Part shown: positions 44,183 to 49,793 of the stretch, in pieces | Layout: each line of letters starts with the position of its first letter | How positions within the stretch are numbered: the stretch's first letter is position 1 | Assembly (NCBI GenBank): GCA_905233915.1 | Contig: CAJOFM010000014.1 | Span: 1 to 49,793 of the forward strand | Source: an uncultured Muribaculaceae bacterium | GTDB taxonomy: Bacteria; Bacteroidota; Bacteroidia; Bacteroidales; Muribaculaceae | Length of the DNA stretch: 49,793 nucleotides | Reading direction: 5' to 3' | Notes under the pieces: model-generated | The model's database searches: none | Seen by the model: the letters and a program-made list of their open reading frames with translations, nothing else | What the model was told of the DNA's origin: nothing | Made by a program: the position numbers and the translations under genes

Positions 44183-45352
44183 ATGCTTTTCTCCGATAAA
44201 ATCAAGCAGTTGCGCATCAGTAGCGGCAAGCGGCAGAAAGACCTTGCCAAGGCTATTGGCGTTGACGTGCCGGCTTACAGCCGCTATGAACATGGCGAAC
44301 GTCGTCCCAAGCGCGAACAGGTACAGCGGTTAGCACGCATCTTCAAGACCGACCCCGATGAATTGATCGCCATGTGGCTCGCCGATGAAGCCTATGACCG
44401 CATCGCCCATGATAAGATGGCAACCCGTGCGGCCACCATGCTGCTGGACATGCTTAATAACAAAACACCACAGGAGAGCAAGATTGAAAAAGTGGACCAG
44501 GAATCCGTGAGCCCTATCACACGAGACCTGGTCAAGCGCCTCGGCAAGTCTTTGATGCCACATCTTGAACAGGGTGATGCAGCCACCGTCATGCAGCGCA
44601 TCGAGGATGAGAGCATAGACTGCATCGTGACTACCCCGCCCTACTGGAGACGCCGCAGCCAAGGCACCGAGAGCATCACGGCAACCACAGCCGAGGACTT
44701 CATCAATGAGCTGTTGCTGACAATGGCCCAGGCCCACCGTGTCCTCAAGCCCCAAGGCTCGTTGTGGCTCAATATGGGAGACGACACCACCGACGGCTTT
44801 GTTCAGGGAATACCCTGGCGCGTCGTACTCGCCATGCTGAGCAAGCAAGGATGGCACTTGGTCAATGAGGTGGTATGGAACAAAACCACCACTTCTCCAC
44901 AGGGCAGCCATGACCACCTGCGCAAGGTGCACGAGTTCATGTTCCACCTGGTCAAGGATGATGAATTCTACTACAATGATGAGGAATTGCGGCGCACGTG
45001 CGCACTCATCCTGCGCAATGATGATACTGGACGCAGGAAATCGCCCAGGGTCAAGAAGCAATACCTGCAACCCGATAACGTGCAAGGCGTTGTCCCCGGC
45101 GACGTGTGGACCATCAGCGTCCAGCGCTCGGGCATAGCGCACTATTGTGTTGCCCCCGATGTGCTCTACCGATTGCCCATCGTGGCCACCTGCCCACGCA
45201 ATGGCATCGTGCTCGACCCCTATTGCGGCACGGGCACCGCCTGCAGAATAGCCTACGAGCTCAACCGGCGTAGCATCGGCATCGACATCAATCCTGATTA
45301 CATCAAGCACGCCCGCTCTAGCATCGAGCAAAAACCCCTCAGCCTGTTTTAA
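44183..45352 (+). CDS. XRE-type HTH fused to a DNA (N4-cytosine/N6-adenine) methyltransferase
   Basis: DNA methyltransferase of 389 residues with its own DNA-binding domain. Residues 3-62 form an XRE/Cro HTH (IKQLRISSGKRQKDLAKAIGV, AYSRYEHGERRPKREQ). The methylase has catalytic motif IV TTPPYW (150-155), then after the target-recognition region the AdoMet motif I DPYCGTGT (345-352). This IV-before-I order is that of the beta class. SPPYW-like motifs are commonest in N4-cytosine enzymes but also occur in N6-adenine ones, so the base is undecided. No restriction endonuclease or Vsr gene is adjacent, so this looks like an orphan methylase. The frame is open back to 44123, but ATG 44183 starts the HTH and follows the promoter at 44146-44153. 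A function in epigenetic regulation is inferred. Confidence 0.85.
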   Translation: MLFSDKIKQLRISSGKRQKDLAKAIGVDVPAYSRYEHGERRPKREQVQRLARIFKTDPDELIAMWLADEAYDRIAHDKMATRAATMLLDMLNNKTPQESKIEKVDQESVSPITRDLVKRLGKSLMPHLEQGDAATVMQRIEDESIDCIVTTPPYWRRRSQGTESITATTAEDFINELLLTMAQAHRVLKPQGSLWLNMGDDTTDGFVQGIPWRVVLAMLSKQGWHLVNEVVWNKTTTSPQGSHDHLRKVHEFMFHLVKDDEFYYNDEELRRTCALILRNDDTGRRKSPRVKKQYLQPDNVQGVVPGDVWTISVQRSGIAHYCVAPDVLYRLPIVATCPRNGIVLDPYCGTGTACRIAYELNRRSIGIDINPDYIKHARSSIEQKPLSLF

Positions 45353-45405
45353 GATAAGCTGTTCTTTCTATACCTCATTGACGGCCTGAATTGCTGGATT
45401 TTTTG

Positions 45406-45413
45406 TAATTTTG
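45406..45413 (+). promoter_or_regulatory. -7 box of the ABC-F gene
   Basis: TAATTTTG, an exact match 22 bp before the ATG at 45436. No well-spaced TTTG is visible upstream. Confidence 0.5.
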
Positions 45414-45435
45414 CACCCAAAATTACACGATTGTC

Positions 45436-47379
45436 ATGATTTCAGTCCAGGGTCTCAAGGTCGAGTTCGGCAGCCAGGTGCTGTTCGAGAACATCAGTTA
45501 CGTGATCAACAAGCGTGACAAGGTCGCGCTTGTCGGTAAGAACGGTGCCGGCAAGACCACCATGCTCAGAATTATCTGCGGCGAGCAACAGCCCACTAGC
45601 GGCACTGTTGCCCGTCAGGCCGACATCACAATCGGCTACCTGCCCCAGCAGATGGTAATAAAGGACGAACTCACCGTCAGGCAGGAGGCCGCCCGAGCCT
45701 TTGAACACCTGCAGCAGCTTGATAACGCGATCGACCGCATGAACCAGCAACTGGCCGAGCGCACCGACTATGACAGCGAGGAGTATCAGGAACTCATTGA
45801 GCGTGTGGCCGAGAAGACCGAGCTGCGTGCCCTCATGCAAAGCGAAAACATTGATGCGGAGATCGAGAAGACACTTATCGGTCTTGGATTTGAACGCTCC
45901 GACTTTGAAAGGCCCACTAGCGAGTTCAGCGGCGGCTGGCGCATGCGCATTGAACTGGCCAAACTCTTGCTCAGGCGACCCGATGTGCTCTTGCTCGATG
46001 AGCCCACCAACCACCTGGACATCGAGTCAATCCAATGGCTCGAGGCTTTCTTAAAAAACCGCAATGGTGCCCTGTTGCTCGTCTCGCATGACCGTGCTTT
46101 TATCGATAACGTGACCAACCGCACCATCGAGATTTCATTGGGCAAGATCTATGACTACAAGGTGAGCTATAGCCAGTTTGTGGAACTGCGCAAGGAACGC
46201 ATCGAGCAACAGATGCGCGCTTATGAGAACCAGCAGAAACTCATTCACGACACCGAGGATTTCATTGAGAAATTCCGCTACAAGGCCACCAAAGCCGTTC
46301 AGGTACAGAGCCGCATCAAGATGCTCGACAAGCTGGAGCGCATTGAGGTTGACGAGGTCGATCTCTCGCGCATGAGACTGAAATTCCCGCCTGCACCACG
46401 CAGCGGCGATTACCCCGTCATTGCCGAGGACCTGCGCAAGGACTATGGAAACCTGAACGTGTTCCATGACGTGACGTTTACCATCAAACGCGGTGAAAAG
46501 GTTGCATTCGTGGGCAAGAACGGAGCTGGCAAGTCCACACTGGTTAAATGCATCATGGGTGAAATCCCCTTTGACGGCAAACTGCAGATCGGGCACAACG
46601 TCAAAATCGGCTACTTTGCACAAAACCAGGCGCAACTGCTTGACGAGACACTCACAGTGCACGATACCATTGATTACGTTGCAGTGGGCGACATCCGCAC
46701 CCGCATCAACGACATCCTGGGTGCTTTCATGTTTGGCGGCAAGGCGGCCGATAAGAAAGTCAAGGTGCTGAGTGGTGGAGAAAAGAGCCGCCTGGCCATG
46801 ATCAGGCTGCTATTGCAACCGGTTAACCTGCTCATTCTCGATGAGCCCACCAACCACCTGGACATGCCCAGCAAGGATGTGCTCAAAGAGGCCATCCAGG
46901 CGTTTAACGGCACTGTCATCGTCGTGTCTCACGACCGCGATTTCCTCAACGGTATTGTGGACAAGGTGTATGAGTTCGGTGAGCATCGTGTGCGGGAACA
47001 TCTGGGCGGCATTTATGATTTCCTGAGGAAGAAACAACTCGACTCCCTGCAACAGCTGGAAATCAAGAATTCACCCGTTAGCTCTACATCACAGGAAGAC
47101 TCTCTCCAACCTGCCGCAAGCCAGGGAAAGATGGATTATCAGCGACAAAAGGAGCGCGAACGCATCATCCGTCAAGCGGAGAAAAAGGTGAAGACCCTTG
47201 AGACTAAGATCGCAGAGCTGGAGCAACAACTCGCCGAGATTGAGGATAAGCTGTCCATAGCAACCAGCGAGAATCCCGACATCTACTACAAGCATTCCCA
47301 AATCAGCCGCGAACTCGATGACGTCATGGCCGACTGGGAACAAGCGAGCGCCGATCTTGAAGCCGCCCGCCAAATCTAG
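45436..47379 (+). CDS. ABC-F family ATPase (translation factor type)
   Basis: Soluble protein of 647 residues with two ABC ATPase domains and no membrane segment, as in EttA, Uup and YheS. Domain 1 has Walker A GKNGAGKTT (34-42), signature SGGWRMRIELAKLL and Walker B VLLLDEPTNHLD. The linker (about 230-310, ENQQKLIHDTEDFIEKFRYKATKAVQVQSR) is the ABC-F P-site tRNA-interaction motif region. Domain 2 has GKNGAGKSTL, LSGGEKSRLAMIRLLL and LLILDEPTNHLD. The C-terminal end is a coiled coil (about 560-645), as in Uup. Such proteins act on stalled or initiating ribosomes; some give antibiotic resistance, but the sequence alone does not show this. It has its own promoter. Confidence 0.93.
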   Translation: MISVQGLKVEFGSQVLFENISYVINKRDKVALVGKNGAGKTTMLRIICGEQQPTSGTVARQADITIGYLPQQMVIKDELTVRQEAARAFEHLQQLDNAIDRMNQQLAERTDYDSEEYQELIERVAEKTELRALMQSENIDAEIEKTLIGLGFERSDFERPTSEFSGGWRMRIELAKLLLRRPDVLLLDEPTNHLDIESIQWLEAFLKNRNGALLLVSHDRAFIDNVTNRTIEISLGKIYDYKVSYSQFVELRKERIEQQMRAYENQQKLIHDTEDFIEKFRYKATKAVQVQSRIKMLDKLERIEVDEVDLSRMRLKFPPAPRSGDYPVIAEDLRKDYGNLNVFHDVTFTIKRGEKVAFVGKNGAGKSTLVKCIMGEIPFDGKLQIGHNVKIGYFAQNQAQLLDETLTVHDTIDYVAVGDIRTRINDILGAFMFGGKAADKKVKVLSGGEKSRLAMIRLLLQPVNLLILDEPTNHLDMPSKDVLKEAIQAFNGTVIVVSHDRDFLNGIVDKVYEFGEHRVREHLGGIYDFLRKKQLDSLQQLEIKNSPVSSTSQEDSLQPAASQGKMDYQRQKERERIIRQAEKKVKTLETKIAELEQQLAEIEDKLSIATSENPDIYYKHSQISRELDDVMADWEQASADLEAARQI

Positions 47380-47420
47380 CCGTTACCATCGTGAGTAACG
47401 GTGTTGCCGTTGATGGCAAC
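47380..47420. terminator. Two small hairpins between convergent genes
   Basis: CCGTTAC/GTAACGG (47380-47386 and 47395-47401) and GTTGCC/GGCAAC (47403-47408 and 47415-47420). The first is directly after the ABC-F stop. T-runs are short, so they are weak terminators at best. Confidence 0.45.
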
Positions 47421-47464
47421 CGATGATAGCGAGCAACAGAGATTGTTTTATATGACCTTTTCCG

Positions 47465-48031
47465 TTACAATTGTGCCGGATCTCCAAACATAGCCAGCAT
47501 CTCGTCAAAGCGTTGCAGTGTGTCCCCGCCAAACTTGGCTAGAGACATCCTTGCACGTTCAATGGTTTTGGCCGGTTCATCGGGCCGGCTCTTTGAGAAG
47601 AACTTGTCGGCATAGCAGATGACTTTTTCCTCCAAGCTCTCGGGCAACAAATCACGCGGCGGAGTGATGGGCAGATTTTGCGCAACGATTTCGGCTGCTG
47701 TGATACCCGCACCCGTGTGACGCTCGCACACGCGCCCATGACGATACAACCCGAGTCCATCTAACATCCTGCGACCCAAAATGCCATGCAGGATGTAGGG
47801 CTCAGTACCAAAACAATAGATCCCGGGAGCATCGGTCTTGCACATTCCGATATCGTGCAGCATTGCAGCTTCTTCAACAAACTCAATGTCAATTGGCACC
47901 CCTTTATCTATGAGCCGTTGACTCAAGGTCACAGCCAGATCAGCTACTTGACGGCTATGAAGAACTAACACCCGGTAATCATCATTACCGGGTGTGTAGT
48001 ATCGTTGGATGATGGATAAGCAATCCAGCAT
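47465..48031 (-). CDS. HD-domain phosphohydrolase
   Basis: Soluble protein of 188 residues. The metal-binding HD pattern is present: HSRQVADLAV (His), EEAAMLHDIGMCKTDA (His-Asp) and GRVCERHTGAGIT (His), with a later conserved ICYADKFFSKS (Asp). It is probably a nucleotide or phosphate-ester hydrolase; its length and 'HDIGMCKT...' fit the small HD family of Bacteroidetes. Its substrate is unknown. It lies 17 bp downstream of the aminotransferase gene on the same strand, so the two are likely co-transcribed. Confidence 0.85.
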   Translation of the reverse strand: MLDCLSIIQRYYTPGNDDYRVLVLHSRQVADLAVTLSQRLIDKGVPIDIEFVEEAAMLHDIGMCKTDAPGIYCFGTEPYILHGILGRRMLDGLGLYRHGRVCERHTGAGITAAEIVAQNLPITPPRDLLPESLEEKVICYADKFFSKSRPDEPAKTIERARMSLAKFGGDTLQRFDEMLAMFGDPAQL

Positions 48032-48048
48032 TTTATTCCAAGTTGGGA

Positions 48049-49077
48049 TTAGTCCACAAAGACTACCCAGCCGTGCTCATCGGGATAGTCACCCATCTGG
48101 ATGGCACGCAGACGGTTATACAGTGCAGTCACCTTGGGGCCGACATTGCCGTCCTTGCTGATAACATAGTGCACATCGTTGTCCATGTCAACCACCTCGC
48201 TGATGGGAGCGGTAACGGCTGCGGTGCCACACTCGGCTGCCTCATCGGCCTCGGCAAGTTCCTCAAGGGGTACAGGACGAGCCTCAACTTCCATACCCAG
48301 GTCACGGGCAATCTGCTGGAGACTCATATTGGTGATTGAGGGAAGGATGGAACCCGACTTCGGGGTGATGTAGGAGTTGCCCTTCACGATAAAGAAGTTG
48401 GCGGGACCACACTCATCAAGATATTTCTTCTCCTTGGGATCCAGGAAGAGGGCAGCGCTGTAGCCAGCAGCCTTTGCGCGTGCGGTAGCGCCCATACCAG
48501 CGGCATAGTTACCACCCACTTTCCAGCGGCCGGTTCCGCAGGGAGCAGCACGGTCATACTCACGGTAAATAGCGACCTTAGTGCAGTGGAAGCCTTCCTT
48601 GAAATAAGGACCAACAGGCGTTACAAAGATAATCACGGTATACTCCTCGGCCGGGCTCACACCAACGCGGGGCGAGATGCCGATTTCAACGGGACGAAGA
48701 TAGAGCGAGCTGCCGCTGCCATAAGGCGGGATGAAACGCTCATTGAGCTTAACGACCTTCTTGCACATTTCCATGAAAATGTCCTCGGGCAGAGGCTCCA
48801 TGAGGATACCACGCGCACTGTTCTGGAGACGCTTGGCGTTCTCATCGGGACGGAACAAGCGGATTTTGCCATCACTACCGCGGAAAGCCTTCAAGCCTTC
48901 AAAAATTTCCTGACCATAGTGGAGGCAGCTTGCAGCCATGTGCAGGTTAATGGTTTCGTCCTGGGTGACTTCAATCTCACCCCACTTGCCGTCCTTGAAC
49001 GTGCAGCGCACGTTGTAATCGGTCTTCATGTAACCAAAAGGCAGATGTGCCCAATCAATGTTTTCTAAATTAGTCAT
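48049..49077 (-). CDS. ilvE: Branched-chain amino acid aminotransferase
   Basis: PLP-dependent fold-type IV transaminase of 342 residues catalysing the last step of Val, Leu and Ile synthesis, or the first of their breakdown. LHYGQEIFEGLKAFRG, SLYLRPVEIG, GRWKVGGNYAAG (carrying the expected PLP-binding Lys) and ECGPANFFIVKG are standard blocks. The length matches the larger (eukaryotic-like) BCAT II type common in Bacteroidetes. It is followed by an HD hydrolase gene 17 bp away. An imperfect TACCTTTA box lies about 20 bp before the start. No leader peptide or attenuator is visible. Confidence 0.95.
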   Translation of the reverse strand: MTNLENIDWAHLPFGYMKTDYNVRCTFKDGKWGEIEVTQDETINLHMAASCLHYGQEIFEGLKAFRGSDGKIRLFRPDENAKRLQNSARGILMEPLPEDIFMEMCKKVVKLNERFIPPYGSGSSLYLRPVEIGISPRVGVSPAEEYTVIIFVTPVGPYFKEGFHCTKVAIYREYDRAAPCGTGRWKVGGNYAAGMGATARAKAAGYSAALFLDPKEKKYLDECGPANFFIVKGNSYITPKSGSILPSITNMSLQQIARDLGMEVEARPVPLEELAEADEAAECGTAAVTAPISEVVDMDNDVHYVISKDGNVGPKVTALYNRLRAIQMGDYPDEHGWVVFVD

Positions 49078-49148
49078 TGTTCTACTAATGTTTAGTTAAA
49101 GGTAATTAAATGGTTTTAGTTTACTGTTCTTATCTCAAGATGATGTGA

Positions 49149-49481
49149 TTACAATGCAACCTTCTGCGTTATGTTTCCAATCCTCACCAGATAGATTCCT
49201 CGCGAGCCCAACCTCAACTCTGAAGTGCCTGGTTGTAATGTTGCTTGAGAGACTATCTGACCCAAAATCGTATAAACGCGCACAGTAATGCGCTTAGGCG
49301 TAACAATGGTAATCGTGCCCTTGCTGCCATAAATCTCGATGCCGTCACTGGTGCGAGGATCGTTCAAGCTCTTTCCCTGAACTTCACGGTTGGTTTCGCG
49401 CCATTGAATCTCTGCCAGGGCTGCATTACCAAGCCCAAGCATAAGCACCATCAACAATATGGCAAGTAAGCGTCTCATCAT
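49149..49481 (-). CDS. Small secreted protein with a T9SS C-terminal-domain-like fold
   Basis: Protein of 110 residues. MRRLLAILLMVLMLGLGNAALA is a signal peptide. The mature part is only about 85 residues; its second half (VRVYTILGQIVSQATLQPG then LRLGSRGIYLVRIGNITQKV) follows the pattern of type IX secretion C-terminal sorting domains ('vxVYtxxGqxvxxxxxxxGxxxixlxxGiYivxi.....Kv'). There is no cargo domain in front. It may be an orphan sorting domain-like module or a small periplasmic beta-sandwich. Whether a type IX system exists in this genome cannot be seen here. The start may be the second ATG (49478). Confidence 0.7.
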   Translation of the reverse strand: MMRRLLAILLMVLMLGLGNAALAEIQWRETNREVQGKSLNDPRTSDGIEIYGSKGTITIVTPKRITVRVYTILGQIVSQATLQPGTSELRLGSRGIYLVRIGNITQKVAL

Positions 49482-49495
49482 TCTTAATCAATCTA

Positions 49496-49527
49496 CAAAA
49501 TTATAACTATTTTTTTGGGCAAACAAA
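49496..49527 (-). promoter_or_regulatory. Promoter of the small secreted protein gene
   Basis: On the minus strand, TTTG (49527-49524), 20 bp, then TAATTTTG (49503-49496). This is a full consensus match 14 bp from the ATG. Confidence 0.7.
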
Positions 49528-49605
49528 CCTTTAAAGAAATTTTTCATTTTTAAGCCCAAAAAACGAGGGACCTAGCGGGAGCAGCATGTTTCGACCAGAA
49601 ACAAC

Positions 49606-49645
49606 AAAAAACGAGAGGCGACATCATTGCTGACATCACCTCTCT
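49606..49645 (-). terminator. Second rRNA-operon terminator
   Basis: Leftward stem GAGAGGTGATGTC / GATGTCGCCTCTC (49644-49632 and 49625-49613), with G-U pairs, followed on the minus strand by GTTTTTTG. It is the second of two clear terminators after the 5S gene; a third 'CGAGGG-A6' relic is at 49558-49570. Confidence 0.7.
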
Positions 49646-49660
49646 TAAGTACTCATATAC

Positions 49661-49700
49661 AAAAAACGAGGGAGCCGCTGTTTGACCAGTGACTCTCTCT
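49661..49700 (-). terminator. First rRNA-operon terminator
   Basis: Leftward stem GAGAGAGTCACTG / CAGCGGCTCCCTC (49699-49687 and 49680-49668), with some mismatches, followed on the minus strand by GTTTTTT. It starts only a few bases beyond the 5S 3' end. Confidence 0.65.
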
Positions 49701-49703
49701 TAA

Positions 49704-49793
<90 letters not shown>

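Noticed and set aside
44183..45352. Restriction-modification system
   Set aside because: No endonuclease or specificity gene is adjacent. Neighbours are a VanZ-like membrane protein and an ABC-F ATPase, so only an orphan methylase is supported.

Overview
This is ordinary chromosomal DNA of a gut-type Bacteroidales bacterium. The evidence is the promoters (TTTG, about 19-20 bp, then TAnnTTTG), the RprX/RprY two-component pair, a BspA-like surface protein ending in a dockerin, DUF3667 and DUF349 proteins, a GH3/beta-lactamase fusion and an EF-G2-type factor. GC is moderate to high, which produces many long antisense open frames that are not genes. Muribaculaceae or Prevotellaceae-like is plausible, but I cannot fix the genus from sequence alone. 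I see no phage, transposase, plasmid, CRISPR or tRNA; the window ends inside a 5S rRNA gene.

Layout. 1-3.4 kb: one four-module BspA-like surface protein flanked by short AT-rich repeats. 3.4-8.2 kb: uvrA, an AlkD-like protein and hemW, separated by interspersed repeats. 8.4-14.8 kb: an EF-G2-type elongation factor with a degenerate GTPase centre, rprX-rprY, a PlsC acyltransferase and a CpsB-type phosphatase. 15.0-20.6 kb: ribosomal protein L31 followed by a 2.4-kb tandem duplication. Each unit holds a zinc-ribbon membrane protein (DUF3667), a DUF308 membrane protein and a divergent diacylglycerol-kinase-like gene. 20.9-25.7 kb: glycogen genes (debranching enzyme, GT4 transferase, GH57 amylase). 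25.9-31.6 kb: exported 5'-nucleotidase, GH3/serine-hydrolase fusion and a TlpA-like lipoprotein. 31.7-34.5 kb: pyruvate phosphate dikinase. 34.9-39.8 kb: a small unknown protein, a cyclophilin lipoprotein, a DUF349 coiled-coil protein and a polyprenyl-phosphate sugar transferase. 39.8-45.4 kb: RecQ, an NSS symporter, two small membrane proteins and an HTH-DNA methyltransferase fusion. 45.4-49.8 kb: an ABC-F protein, an HD hydrolase, a branched-chain aminotransferase, a small secreted protein and the end of an rRNA operon.

The most unusual region is 15.26-20.09 kb. The duplication junction can be read to the base: the first kinase copy runs through a shared 5-bp word (CGGCA) into the last codons of the L31 gene, giving a chimeric frame ending GNRKKK. 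Its membrane-protein paralogues have diverged, but the last 232 bp of the truncated kinase differ from the intact copy at only 6 positions, which suggests later gene conversion. Second is the methyltransferase at 44.2 kb, which carries an N-terminal XRE-type HTH and has a perfect 16-bp inverted repeat overlapping its own promoter. Third are the EF-G2-type factor lacking the catalytic histidine and a GH57 amylase with a histone-like Lys/Ala/Pro tail. Most other genes are conserved housekeeping or envelope functions.
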